Shown piece by piece: positions 15,116 through 23,821 of a DNA stretch of 26,155 nucleotides. The stretch comes from Clostridium_AQ sp900552125 (GTDB lineage Bacteria; Bacillota_I; Bacilli_A; Erysipelotrichales; Erysipelotrichaceae): assembly GCA_037892765.1 (NCBI GenBank), contig JBBKBW010000037.1; one strand, written 5' to 3'. Below the pieces are notes generated by a model that worked only from the letters and a program-made list of their open reading frames with translations, was not told where the DNA came from and searched no databases. Each line of letters begins with the position of its first letter. The first letter of the stretch is position 1. Both the position numbers and the translations under genes were made by a program.

Positions 15116-15655
15116 ATGCACAGTGTTGTAGAAAAAGTATTAGTATCTGAAGAAGAGATTGTAAAGAGAAGCAAAGAACTAGGAAAGCAAATCAGCGAGG
15201 ATTATCGCAAAACTGGAAAAGCTCCTTTATTAGTAGCTTTATTAAAGGGAAGCGTACCTTTTCTTGCGGAACTAGTAAAACATATAGATTTGGACATTCA
15301 GTTTGATTTCATGGATGTATCAAGCTATGAAGGAACAGAATCTATTGGTGATATCAAAATCATTAAGGATTTAGATTGTTCTGTAAAAGGTATCCCTATT
15401 CTTCTTGTAGAAGATATCGTGGATACTGGACGTACATTAAAAGAGGTTACACGATTATTGAAAAATAAAGGGGCAAGCGATGTAAAGGTTGTTTCTTTAT
15501 TGGATAAGCCAGATCGTCGTGATGTGGACATAAAGGCAGATTATGTCGGTTTTGTTATACCTAATGAATTTGTTGTTGGGTATGGCTTAGATTATAATCA
15601 GCTTTATCGTAACTTACCTTATATAGGAGTATTAAAACCAGAAATTTATAAATAA
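15116..15655 (+). CDS. hpt: hypoxanthine(-guanine) phosphoribosyltransferase
   Basis: Protein of 179 residues, the normal length. The PRPP-binding loop VEDIVDTGRTL (98-108), the PPi loop region LLKGSVPF (42-49) and the C-terminal DYVGFVIPNEFVVGYGLDY are characteristic of bacterial HPRT. It salvages hypoxanthine and guanine with PRPP to IMP and GMP in the cytoplasm. AGGAGG at 15103-15108 is a strong SD for ATG 15116. In B. subtilis tilS-hprT-ftsH are adjacent and HprT/TilS influence ftsH expression; the same order here suggests conserved coupling. Confidence 0.95.
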   Translation: MHSVVEKVLVSEEEIVKRSKELGKQISEDYRKTGKAPLLVALLKGSVPFLAELVKHIDLDIQFDFMDVSSYEGTESIGDIKIIKDLDCSVKGIPILLVEDIVDTGRTLKEVTRLLKNKGASDVKVVSLLDKPDRRDVDIKADYVGFVIPNEFVVGYGLDYNQLYRNLPYIGVLKPEIYK

Positions 15656-15674
15656 ACGTTAGGAGGACGATGAA

Positions 15675-17669
15675 ATGAACAATAAGAAGTATATAAGTTT
15701 TCTACCTTATATCTTAGTCCTTGGAATTATGCTGCTGCTTATTTCTTATGGAACAGATAGCAGTACAAAAAACTTTAACTATAATGAATTTTTAACTCAG
15801 GCAGAGTCTTTGACATTTACTAGAGCAGAAATGTCTATGGGAACTACTGTTATTGATGTTACAGGTTCTTATAAAGAAGATGGCAAAGATGTGAATTTCA
15901 CTGTGCGAGTTCCAAATACTGAGGAAAATGTTAAATATTTAACAGATATTTTTAAAGAAAACAAAGATACAAACTTAACAGTAAGTGATCCCAATAAAGA
16001 AAGCTTATTGATGACATTTTTATTAAATGTATTTCCATTCTTATTGATTGCAGGTATTGCATTCTTTATGTTTTCTAAAATGAATGCCGGAGGTAATGCA
16101 AAAGCATTTGAATTTAGTAAATCTAGAGCTAAGATGGAAGGCAATATTAAAGTACGCTTTAAAGATGTTGCCGGCTGTGATGAAGAAAAAGAAGAAGTTA
16201 AGGAAATCATTGATTACTTAAAAGATCCAAAACGTTTTACGGATATGGGAGCTCGTATTCCTAAGGGAATGTTAATGGTAGGTCCTCCAGGAACTGGTAA
16301 GACTTTATTGGCTAAAGCGGTAGCTGGAGAAGCTGATGTACCATTCTTCTCTATTTCAGGTTCTGATTTCGTAGAAATGTTTGTTGGTACAGGGGCAAGC
16401 CGTGTTCGTGATATGTTCAAGAAAGCTCAGCAGGCTGCGCCATGTATTGTATTTATTGATGAAATTGATGCCGTTGGTAGACAGCGTGGAGCTGGTATGG
16501 GGGGCGGAAATGATGAACGTGAACAGACATTGAACCAGTTGTTGGTTGAAATGGATGGTATGGGTGAAAATAAAGGTATTGTGATTATCGCCGCTACAAA
16601 CCGTCCTGATGTTCTAGACCCTGCACTTTTACGTTCAGGAAGATTTGACCGTCAGATTACTGTTAATCTACCAGATAAACGTGGACGTTATGAAATCCTG
16701 AAAGTACATGCTAGAAACAAAAAATTATCTCCAGAAATCAATCTTGAAAGCTTGGCAAAAAGAACACCAGGTTTCTCTGGAGCTGACTTGGAGAATGTTT
16801 TAAACGAAGGTGCAATTCTTGCAGTTCGTGATAAACGTAAAATGATTACGATGGAAGACTTAGATGAAGCAATTGACCGTGTAATGATGGGACCTGCTAA
16901 AAAATCTAAGAAATATACAGAAAAAGAAAAACGTCTAGTTGCTTTCCATGAGGCAGGACATGCAGTTATTGGATTGAAACTAGAAGATGCTGATAAAGTA
17001 GAAAAAGTTACAATTATTCCTCGTGGTGAAGCTGGCGGATATAATCTAATGACACCAAGAGAAGAAAAAATGTTCCCAACCAAAGCAGACTTTATGTCTC
17101 AGATTACTGGTTTAATGGGTGGACGTGTTGCAGAAGAAGTTATGTTTGATGAAGTATCTGCAGGTGCCAGCAACGATATTCAGAAAGCAACTAAGATTGC
17201 GAAGGCAATGGTAAGAAGCTGGGGTATGTCTTCTTTAGGACCAATTCAGTATGATGATGGTACTGGTAATGTCTTCTTAGGAAGAGATTATGGAAGCGGA
17301 AGCAATTATTCTGGTGAGATTGCATTTGAAATCGATAAAGAAATTCGTAAGATTATTAATGAATGTCATGCAAGAGCAACTAAGATTATCGAAGAAAATA
17401 AAGAATTGCTTACATTGATTGCGGAAAATCTTATTGAAGAAGAAACAATCACTAGTGAACAGATTGATAACTTAGTAAAATATGGTAAATTAACATCTCC
17501 CGAAGATGATGAAAGAGCAGAACAGGCTAAAGAAGCAGCTACTAATGGAACTACTCAGCCACAGGAAGAAGTTAAACAAGAACCAGTACAAGAGCCTAAG
17601 AAACCAGAGATTGATTTTGATGCAGCTCTTAAAGAATTAACAAAAAAAGATGTAGATGAGAATAAATAA
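15675..17669 (+). CDS. ftsH: ATP-dependent membrane zinc metalloprotease FtsH
   Basis: Protein of 664 residues. Two N-terminal membrane helices (about 8-24 and 114-134) enclose an extracellular domain. The AAA+ module has Walker A GPPGTGKT (203-210), Walker B VFIDEID (259-265) and the second region of homology around ATNRPDVLDPALLR; the peptidase domain has HEAGH (425-429) and the downstream Asp in SAGASNDI. It forms a membrane hexamer that extracts and degrades misfolded membrane proteins and selected regulators. The last ~50 residues are a charged, Gln/Glu/Lys-rich tail. SD AGGAGG (15661-15666) is 8 nt before ATG 15675; an out-of-frame ATG-AAA-TGA at 15670-15678 overlaps the start. The terminator at 17676 ends the operon. 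coaX, which follows ftsH in B. subtilis, is missing. Confidence 0.97.
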   Translation: MNNKKYISFLPYILVLGIMLLLISYGTDSSTKNFNYNEFLTQAESLTFTRAEMSMGTTVIDVTGSYKEDGKDVNFTVRVPNTEENVKYLTDIFKENKDTNLTVSDPNKESLLMTFLLNVFPFLLIAGIAFFMFSKMNAGGNAKAFEFSKSRAKMEGNIKVRFKDVAGCDEEKEEVKEIIDYLKDPKRFTDMGARIPKGMLMVGPPGTGKTLLAKAVAGEADVPFFSISGSDFVEMFVGTGASRVRDMFKKAQQAAPCIVFIDEIDAVGRQRGAGMGGGNDEREQTLNQLLVEMDGMGENKGIVIIAATNRPDVLDPALLRSGRFDRQITVNLPDKRGRYEILKVHARNKKLSPEINLESLAKRTPGFSGADLENVLNEGAILAVRDKRKMITMEDLDEAIDRVMMGPAKKSKKYTEKEKRLVAFHEAGHAVIGLKLEDADKVEKVTIIPRGEAGGYNLMTPREEKMFPTKADFMSQITGLMGGRVAEEVMFDEVSAGASNDIQKATKIAKAMVRSWGMSSLGPIQYDDGTGNVFLGRDYGSGSNYSGEIAFEIDKEIRKIINECHARATKIIEENKELLTLIAENLIEEETITSEQIDNLVKYGKLTSPEDDERAEQAKEAATNGTTQPQEEVKQEPVQEPKKPEIDFDAALKELTKKDVDENK

Positions 17670-17675
17670 AAATGA

Positions 17676-17713
17676 TAACCCATGAGAATATGTTTTTCAT
17701 GGGTTATTTTTTT
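17676..17713 (+). terminator. rho-independent terminator after ftsH
   Basis: Perfect 10-bp stem TAACCCATGA (17676-17685) / TCATGGGTTA (17697-17706), 11-nt loop, seven T. Confidence 0.9.
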
Positions 17714-17781
17714 AAATTAAAGCTATTAAAATAAGTATTTTTAAGATGATTTTATCCATATGCAACAACTGTTTACATAAA

Positions 17782-17803
17782 TGACTATAGAAATATGTAG
17801 TCA
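17782..17803. promoter_or_regulatory. 22-bp palindrome, probable operator of the XRE gene
   Basis: TGACTA (17782-17787) and TAGTCA (17798-17803) are inverted with 10 bp between; two further position pairs inside also match. The right arm coincides with the presumed -35 (TAGTCA), 17 bp before TAGAAT (17821-17826). This geometry fits an autorepressor site for the HTH protein encoded 46 bp downstream. Confidence 0.5.
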
Positions 17804-17826
17804 ATTCTTATAAAAATTGATAGAAT
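17798..17826 (+). promoter_or_regulatory. presumed promoter of the XRE regulator
   Basis: TAGTCA (17798-17803), 17-bp spacer, TAGAAT (17821-17826). The -35 is 4 of 6, the -10 5 of 6. It is overlapped by the palindrome at 17782-17803. Confidence 0.45.
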
Positions 17827-17849
17827 ACTAGCATTGGAGATGATTAAAT

Positions 17850-18629
17850 ATGGAATTTAGAGATAAATTATATTCATTGAGAAAAGAAAAGGGATATTCA
17901 CAGGAAGAACTTGCGAATCGTTGTAATGTTTCAAGACAGGCGATATCGAAATGGGAGAATGGAACATCGTTACCAGATTTTGAAAGTTTAAAATCATTAT
18001 CAAAAGCATTACAGGTAAGTATTGATGAGTTATTGGATAATAATGAACAAATGCAAAAAGAAATAGTGAAAGAGAAAGAAGTAATTTATGTTCATCATCA
18101 CTATTTCTATGAGAAACGTTATCAATCTAATTTAAAAATATTTGGTATACCTCTTGTTGATGTTAATATTGGAAGAGGAAGAGATGAACAAGGTCATTGG
18201 AGAGTTGCGAAAGGTATTATTGCGATTGGTAATGTATCGATTGGGGTAATTTCTATTGGTTTATTAAGTGCAGGTTTATTTAGTTTAGGTTGTTTAACGC
18301 TAGGATTATTAATTGCATTAGGTCCATTATCTTTAGGATATCTTGCGATTGGAGCTTTATCCATTGGTTATATAAGCATAGGAGCTATGGCAATCGGTGT
18401 TTATAGTTTAGGTGCTTTGTCCATTGGTTTTCATGTAGGAATAGGGGCAGTAGCATATGGACCAATTGCAGTTGGTGTCAATCCAATGGGAGATGTTGTA
18501 TATCATTTACGAAATAATAACGCTTGTTTCTTAAATCCAAATGAATATCATAATTTCCAAACTTTTCTAAACACTACACCGCTTCCTAAGATAATAGAAT
18601 TTTTATTACAAAGTATTCCTAAATGTTAA
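17850..18629 (+). CDS. XRE-family regulator fused to a Gly-rich pentapeptide-like repeat domain
   Basis: Protein of 259 residues. Residues 3-57 are a clear XRE/Cro helix-turn-helix (LRKEKGYSQEELANRCNVSR, then QAISKWENG). A charged linker with HHH follows (58-95), then IFGIPLVDVNIGRG and, at 123-210, about 17 units of period 5, mostly [S/A/T][I/L]GxΦ (for example SIGVI, SLGCL, AIGAL), ending in VGVNPMGDVVYHL and a C-terminal tail. The repeat looks transmembrane to a hydropathy reading, but its strict period is more like a pentapeptide beta-helix; which applies is unknown. Similar HTH or membrane proteins with this repeat exist in Firmicutes but I know of no function. SD GGAG is at 17836-17839. 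The palindrome over its promoter suggests autoregulation, and the following MATE gene may be a target. Confidence 0.8.
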   Translation: MEFRDKLYSLRKEKGYSQEELANRCNVSRQAISKWENGTSLPDFESLKSLSKALQVSIDELLDNNEQMQKEIVKEKEVIYVHHHYFYEKRYQSNLKIFGIPLVDVNIGRGRDEQGHWRVAKGIIAIGNVSIGVISIGLLSAGLFSLGCLTLGLLIALGPLSLGYLAIGALSIGYISIGAMAIGVYSLGALSIGFHVGIGAVAYGPIAVGVNPMGDVVYHLRNNNACFLNPNEYHNFQTFLNTTPLPKIIEFLLQSIPKC

Positions 18630-18637
18630 AGTATAAG

Positions 18638-18660
18638 TCCCGTTGAACAACGGGATTTTT
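18638..18660 (+). terminator. rho-independent terminator after the XRE gene
   Basis: TCCCGTT (18638-18644), loop GAAC, AACGGGA (18649-18655), TTTTT. Confidence 0.9.
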
Positions 18661-18711
18661 ATCTTTTGTTTTTCTGAAAATATGATAGAATTAATACCTG
18701 TAGGTGATGAG

Positions 18712-20046
18712 ATGAAAAACATGACACAAGGAAATGTCACAAAATTAATTATGAGTTTTGCGATTCCTGTTTTATTAGGAAATATTTTTCAACAGTTTTA
18801 TACAATGGCTGACACAATGATGGTTGGACAGATTTTAGGAGTTAATGCTTTAGCTGCTGTAGGCGCTAGTACTTCCTTATCCAATTTAGTGATTGGTTTG
18901 TGTACAGGAGTTGCAATGGGGGTGTCTATTCTCATTGCGCAATACTATGGGGCTAAAGATGAAGAAGGAATGAAGAAAGCAACAGCTGGCTGTTTGTTGT
19001 TATGTACGGTTAGTGTAATTGTGATTTTTCTATTCGCAATGATAACAAAGGACTTATTATTGACGTTGCTGAAGACTCCATCTTCTATATATCACGAAGC
19101 AGATGAATATTTGACTATTATTGTTTTTGGTTTATTTGTGACAATGGCATATAATATGATGGCAAGTATGATGCGTTCCATTGGAGATAGCAGAACACCA
19201 TTATATTTTCTAATTGTCGCATCAATTTTAAATGTGGTATTGGACTATATCTTTATTGCATATGTTCATTTAGGAGTGGCAGGTGCAGGATATGCAACAG
19301 TGATATCACAGTTTGTTAGTGTTGTTTTATGTTATATCTATATGAAGAAGAAATATCCAATGTTTATAATTAAGAAAGAAGATTTTCAATTTGAAAAAGA
19401 AATTTTATATAAACAATTATCCATGGGAATTTCTATGGGCTTAATGAACTCTATTGTTTCTTTAGGATCTGTAATCTTGCAGAGTGCAGTCAATAGTTTG
19501 GGAGAAGTAACAATTGCGGCACATACAGCCGCAAGAAAGGTTGTGGAAATGTTCATGCAGCCATTAATCAGTATAGCTATTGCGGATACGACTTTTGTTT
19601 CTCAAAACTTAGGCGCAAAACAATTTAGACGTATACGAGCTGGGATGAAATCAAGTGTTGCGATTACCTTTATATGGGTATGTATTGTAATTTTATTATC
19701 CTATACTTGTATTGATTTCTTTATTGGTTTCTTAGTAAACGCAAAACAAACACAAGTAATTGAATTAGCTGCATATTATACAAGAATAAGCAGTATCTTC
19801 TACTTTATCCTAGCTATCCTGTTTATTTATCGTAATGGTCTACAAGGTCTAGGAAATGGAAGAGGACCAATTGTTTCTAGCTGTATAGAGATGGCAGTAA
19901 AGATTGCCGCAACATTTTTATTAATACCTTTTACTGGATATTTAGGAGTTTGTTTAGCAGAACCGATTGCCTGGTCGATTATGGGACCAGTGTTAATGTT
20001 CTTCTTTTATAAGGATTTAAAATCAAAAGAACAGGGTATGTTATAG
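18712..20046 (+). CDS. MATE-family multidrug/cation exporter
   Basis: Protein of 444 residues with about 12 membrane helices in two homologous halves. The opening GNVTKLIMSFAIPVLLGNIFQQFYTMADTMMVG and the later RNGLQGLGNGRGPI segment are typical of the DinF/NorM-like MATE superfamily, which exports organic cations or metabolites using H+ or Na+. The substrate cannot be told. The start is ATG 18712, after AGGTGATGAG (18702-18711); the longer frame beginning at 18643 would start inside the terminator of the preceding gene. A TATGAT at 18681-18686 could be a -10 but has no clear -35. The XRE-MATE pair is inserted between ftsH and hslO, genes that are close together in B. subtilis. Confidence 0.9.
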   Translation: MKNMTQGNVTKLIMSFAIPVLLGNIFQQFYTMADTMMVGQILGVNALAAVGASTSLSNLVIGLCTGVAMGVSILIAQYYGAKDEEGMKKATAGCLLLCTVSVIVIFLFAMITKDLLLTLLKTPSSIYHEADEYLTIIVFGLFVTMAYNMMASMMRSIGDSRTPLYFLIVASILNVVLDYIFIAYVHLGVAGAGYATVISQFVSVVLCYIYMKKKYPMFIIKKEDFQFEKEILYKQLSMGISMGLMNSIVSLGSVILQSAVNSLGEVTIAAHTAARKVVEMFMQPLISIAIADTTFVSQNLGAKQFRRIRAGMKSSVAITFIWVCIVILLSYTCIDFFIGFLVNAKQTQVIELAAYYTRISSIFYFILAILFIYRNGLQGLGNGRGPIVSSCIEMAVKIAATFLLIPFTGYLGVCLAEPIAWSIMGPVLMFFFYKDLKSKEQGML

Positions 20047-20069
20047 GGGTGAGATTCTTCTCAATAATA

Positions 20070-20094
20070 GCACTTTATGTTATACTACAAGTGC
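20070..20094. promoter_or_regulatory. hslO promoter inside an inverted repeat
   Basis: An extended -10, TGT-TATACT (20078-20086), with TTCTCA (20058-20063) as a -35 at 17 bp, is enclosed by GCACTT (20070-20075) and AAGTGC (20089-20094). The arms flank the -10 symmetrically, as an operator would. Confidence 0.45.
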
Positions 20095-20113
20095 ATTCGA
20101 TAGGAGTGATACT

Positions 20114-21004
20114 ATGATGAAAGATTATTTATTAAAGGCTCTTGCATGTAATGAACATGTAAGAATATATATATGCTCATCTACAAACTTAGTAGAAGAA
20201 GCTAGAAAACGTTTTGATATGTGGCCAACTAGTGCTGCTGCTTTAGGACGTGTATTAACTGTAGGTTCTATGATGGGAAGCATGTTGAAGACAAAAGATG
20301 AACAGCTTACTATTCGTATTAATGGAGGAGGACCTATTGGGACAATATTAGTTGATGCTTATAGTGATGGGCATGTTCGCGGATTTGTAAGTGATCCTCA
20401 TATCTTACTACAGTACAATGATACTGGAAAACTAGCGGTAGGTACTGCAGTAGGAAAAGATGGTTATTTAGAAGTCATTAAAGATATGAAAATGAAAGAA
20501 AACTGGAGTGGAACAGTTGCCTTACAAAGTGGTGAAATTGGTGATGATTTCGCATATTATTTCACTGCCAGTGAACAGACTCCATCAGCTGTTAGTGTTG
20601 GAGTATTAGTTGATACAGATAACTCTATTATCTCTGCAGGCGGTATGATTATTCAGATGCTTCCTGATGCAGAGGAAGAAGATATTGTGAAAGTAGAAAA
20701 TATTGTTTCTAACATGAAGCATATGTCTACTTTAATTCAGGAATATGATAGTTTAGAAGATATCTTAAAAGATTTATTTGATGATGTGAAAATCTTAACT
20801 GGACAGGATATTGAATTCCGTTGTAAATGCGATCGAGCAACTATGAAACGAGTATTGACTACATTATCTAAAGAAGAACGCAAGGCAATGATAGAAGAAG
20901 ATCATGGCTGTGAGATTACATGTAATTTCTGCGGTGAAAAGTATCAGTTTAGCGAAGAAGAATTATTAGACTTAGAAAGGTTTATAGAAACTCATGCAAG
21001 ATAA
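20114..21004 (+). CDS. hslO: redox-regulated chaperone Hsp33
   Basis: Protein of 296 residues, the family's normal length. The N-terminal core includes INGGGPIGTILVDAYSDGHVRGFV (about 69-92), and the C-terminal zinc/redox switch has CKC (237-239) and CNFC (270-273), the four conserved cysteines. In the reduced form zinc-bound Hsp33 is inactive; oxidation with unfolding releases zinc and turns on holdase activity in the cytoplasm. The start at 20114 has AGGAG 7 nt upstream; a second ATG follows at once (20117). The end overlaps dusB by 11 nt, so the two are cotranscribed and probably translationally coupled. Confidence 0.96.
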   Translation: MMKDYLLKALACNEHVRIYICSSTNLVEEARKRFDMWPTSAAALGRVLTVGSMMGSMLKTKDEQLTIRINGGGPIGTILVDAYSDGHVRGFVSDPHILLQYNDTGKLAVGTAVGKDGYLEVIKDMKMKENWSGTVALQSGEIGDDFAYYFTASEQTPSAVSVGVLVDTDNSIISAGGMIIQMLPDAEEEDIVKVENIVSNMKHMSTLIQEYDSLEDILKDLFDDVKILTGQDIEFRCKCDRATMKRVLTTLSKEERKAMIEEDHGCEITCNFCGEKYQFSEEELLDLERFIETHAR

Positions 21005-21995
21005 TTCATGGAAAATAAGAGATATTGTAATTCCTAATAAAGTAGTAATAGCTCCTATGGCAGGAATATCTAATCCAGCATTTCGTGTAATCTGTAAAGA
21101 ATTTAATGCAGGTTTAATCTATACAGAAATGGTATCTGATAAAGCGTTATATTATGATAATGAAAAAACAGTAGGGATGACTGATGTAGAAGAACAGGAA
21201 CATCCTTTGACGATGCAGATATTTGGTCATGATATTAATACAATGGTATATGCCGCAAAGTTTTTAGATGAAAAAACAGATTGTGATATCATTGATATTA
21301 ATATGGGATGCCCAGTTACTAAAATAGTAAAGTCTTTTGCGGGAAGTGCATTAATGAAAGATGTTGATCATGCGATTAATATGACAAAAGAAGTTGTTCA
21401 GAGTGTAAAGAAACCAGTTACTGTGAAAATGCGTATAGGCTGGGATCTAGATAACATTACTTGTATAGAGCTTGCGAAAGGTTTGGAAGCTGTTGGTGTA
21501 CAGGCACTTGCAGTGCATGGACGAACAAAAAAACAGATGTATGAAGGGAAAGCAGACTGGTCTTACATAAAAAAAGTAAAAGATGTAGTATCCATCCCTG
21601 TCATTGGAAATGGTGATATCAGAAGCGGAGAAGATGCTAAGCGTATGTTAGAAGAAACTGGCTGTGATGCGGTAATGGTTGGTCGCGGAGTATTAGGTGA
21701 TCCTTGGCTAATCAAAGACATAGTTCATTACTTAGATACGAATGAACATATGCCTCCTGTAACATTAGAAGAGAAATTCAACATGGCTCGTTTACACGCA
21801 TCTCGTCTATGCACATTAAAAGGTGAATATGTAGGTATACGAGAAATGAGAGGACATGCGGCATGGTATGTAAAAGGCTTGCCAAAAAGTCATCAGTTGA
21901 AGGATAAGCTAACAAAGATAGAAACATATCAAGATATGGAGGATATCTTATCTGTTTATGAAAAAGAATATCAAGCATGGTTACTAGAAAAATAA
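20994..21995 (+). CDS. dusB: tRNA-dihydrouridine synthase, DusB type
   Basis: Protein of 333 residues. FMN-binding TIM barrel with VVIAPMAGISNPAFR (17-31), the active-site Cys in DINMGCPVTK (Cys106), VKMRIGWD, VHGRTKKQMYEGKADW and GNGDIRSGEDA, all as in DusB. It reduces uridine in the D-loop of tRNAs using FMN and NAD(P)H. The ATG at 20994 lies inside the last codons of hslO (11-nt overlap). In B. subtilis dusB is also downstream of hslO and upstream of lysS; here an M3 peptidase and a PH-domain gene lie between. A long terminator follows. Confidence 0.94.
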   Translation: MQDNSWKIRDIVIPNKVVIAPMAGISNPAFRVICKEFNAGLIYTEMVSDKALYYDNEKTVGMTDVEEQEHPLTMQIFGHDINTMVYAAKFLDEKTDCDIIDINMGCPVTKIVKSFAGSALMKDVDHAINMTKEVVQSVKKPVTVKMRIGWDLDNITCIELAKGLEAVGVQALAVHGRTKKQMYEGKADWSYIKKVKDVVSIPVIGNGDIRSGEDAKRMLEETGCDAVMVGRGVLGDPWLIKDIVHYLDTNEHMPPVTLEEKFNMARLHASRLCTLKGEYVGIREMRGHAAWYVKGLPKSHQLKDKLTKIETYQDMEDILSVYEKEYQAWLLEK

Positions 21996-22000
21996 TATTT

Positions 22001-22043
22001 GATTCCTTTTATAGATAATGAGCTATGAGAGGAATCTTTTTTT
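22001..22043 (+). terminator. rho-independent terminator after dusB
   Basis: GATTCCT (22001-22007) / AGGAATC (22030-22036), with an inner ATAG/CTAT pairing (22011-22014 with 22023-22026), followed by seven T. Confidence 0.85.
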
Positions 22044-22073
22044 ATAACCATATCTTTTCCTATAAAATGCGAG

Positions 22074-22079
22074 TATAAT
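22074..22079 (+). promoter_or_regulatory. -10 box of the pepF-like gene
   Basis: Consensus TATAAT 31 bp before the start codon. The -35 (TATCTT at 22051-22056, 17 bp) is weak. Confidence 0.4.
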
Positions 22080-22109
22080 AATAACAAAGAACTAGAGGAG
22101 GAATTATTC

Positions 22110-23804
22110 ATGAAATTTAAAGATTATCCTTATGAACATATTAGCTATGAAGCTTTTGAAGAAACTATGCAGCAAGCAACAAAGCATCTGAAAGAAGCAA
22201 AGGATTATGATAGCTTTAAAGCTGCTTTTGATGAAGGTAAAAATGCAGTTGCACATATGGATACAATGTATAACATTTATTATGTTCGTTATACAATTAA
22301 TACAGAAGATGAATTCTATCAGAAAGAAAATGATTACTGGGATGAAGTAATGCCAAAAATGAAAAATTTATATACTGAATTTGATAATGAAGTGCTTGCT
22401 TCACCATATGTAGAGGAGTTAAAGAAAGATGTTCCTGAAACATATTTCTTATTAGCAGAATATGCACAAAAAAGTTTCTCTCCAAAAATTATTGAAGATT
22501 TACAGGAAGAAAATCGTTTACAAAGCAGTTATCAGAAATTAATTGCTAGTGCGCAGATTCCATTTGATGAGAAAGTATATACTTTATCAGAATTAGGAGT
22601 AAAAATGGAAGATGAAGATCGTGATGTACGTAAAAGAGCAACTCTAGCTTATTGGGGCTGGTTTGATGAACATCAGGATGAAATAGATGATATCTATGAC
22701 CGTATGGTAAAAGTAAGAGATACCATGGCAAAGAAATTAGGTTATAAGAACTATGTAGAATTATCCTATGTCTTAATGAATCGTTTTGACTATAATAAAG
22801 AAGATGTAGAAAACTATCGTCGTCAGGTACTTGAAGATGTTGTTCCTTTATGTAATGAACTTTATGAACGTCAAAGACAACGTTTAGGATATGATAAATT
22901 AAGTGTTTATGATGAGAAATATGAATTCACTAGTGGAAATCCTGCACCTAAATATGGGACAGAAGAAATGATACAGCGTGCTAATAAGATGTATCATGAA
23001 TTAGATGAACGTACTGGAAAATTCTTTGATTTCATGGTAGAACATGAATTATTGGATTTAGATAGTAAAAAAGGGAAAGCTAGTGGTGGATATTGTACAA
23101 CATTTGCAGATTATCACTCTCCATTTATATTTAGTAACTTTAATAAAACAAGCCATGATGCTGAAGTTTTATGCCATGAAGCTGGTCATGCATTCCAGGC
23201 ATTTACTTCTATAAATATTCGTCCTGTAGAATGTATTTGGGCAACTTATGAGAGCAGTGAAATTCATTCAATGGGTATGGAATTCTTCACTTGGCCTTGG
23301 ATGGAAAGTTTCTTTAATGAAGATGCAGAGAAATATCGATTCTTACATCTATGTGGTGCGATAAAATTTATTCCATATGGTGTATTGGTAGATCATTTCC
23401 AGCATGAAGTATATGAACATCCAGAGATGACACCAAAACAACGTAGAGAAACTTGGAGAAAATTAGAGAAACAATATCTTCCTCATAAAGATTATTCAGA
23501 ATGCCAATTCTTAGAAAATGGCGGCTGGTGGTTTCGTCAGAGTCATATCTTTACCAGTCCATTCTATTACATCGATTATACATTAGCACAGGTATGTGCA
23601 TTACAGTTCTGGTTCCGTCTATATCAAAAAGATGAAACAGCATTTGAAGACTATTATCGCATTTGTCAGATTGGCGGTACAAAAACTTTCCGTGAAATCG
23701 TCAAGACCGCAAACTTAAAAGTTCCATTTGATGATGGCTGTCTGAAAGATGTCATGATTGCAGTAAAAGAATATCTGCAAGGTATAGATGATAAGAAATT
23801 ATAA
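22110..23804 (+). CDS. M3-family oligoendopeptidase (PepF-like)
   Basis: Protein of 564 residues, typical for M3 oligoendopeptidases. A long helical N-terminal part is followed by the zinc site LCHEAGHAFQAF (HEAGH 356-360) with the third ligand Glu in YESSEIHSMGMEF (about 384), and the substrate-binding tail motif SPFYYIDYTLAQVCALQFW. These cytoplasmic enzymes cleave short peptides and take part in peptide recycling. No signal peptide is seen. SD AGGAGG lies at 22096-22101, 8 nt before the ATG. The gene has its own promoter-like -10 and is followed 17 nt after its stop by the PH-domain gene, probably in one transcript. Confidence 0.92.
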   Translation: MKFKDYPYEHISYEAFEETMQQATKHLKEAKDYDSFKAAFDEGKNAVAHMDTMYNIYYVRYTINTEDEFYQKENDYWDEVMPKMKNLYTEFDNEVLASPYVEELKKDVPETYFLLAEYAQKSFSPKIIEDLQEENRLQSSYQKLIASAQIPFDEKVYTLSELGVKMEDEDRDVRKRATLAYWGWFDEHQDEIDDIYDRMVKVRDTMAKKLGYKNYVELSYVLMNRFDYNKEDVENYRRQVLEDVVPLCNELYERQRQRLGYDKLSVYDEKYEFTSGNPAPKYGTEEMIQRANKMYHELDERTGKFFDFMVEHELLDLDSKKGKASGGYCTTFADYHSPFIFSNFNKTSHDAEVLCHEAGHAFQAFTSINIRPVECIWATYESSEIHSMGMEFFTWPWMESFFNEDAEKYRFLHLCGAIKFIPYGVLVDHFQHEVYEHPEMTPKQRRETWRKLEKQYLPHKDYSECQFLENGGWWFRQSHIFTSPFYYIDYTLAQVCALQFWFRLYQKDETAFEDYYRICQIGGTKTFREIVKTANLKVPFDDGCLKDVMIAVKEYLQGIDDKKL

Positions 23805-23821
23805 AATTCTGTGAGGTTATT

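Noticed and set aside
15670..15678. Mini-ORF ATG-AAA-TGA overlapping the ftsH start
   Set aside because: It lies only 3 nt after the SD, whereas the ftsH ATG is at 8 nt. A two-codon frame can arise by chance; no further evidence of translational control.
18643..18711. N-terminal extension of the MATE protein
   Set aside because: It would begin inside the terminator loop of the preceding gene, and the first residues do not resemble the family.
20050..20063. Hairpin TGAGA-TTCT-TCTCA after the MATE gene
   Set aside because: No T run follows, so it is not a terminator, and the 5-bp stem in this composition is unremarkable.
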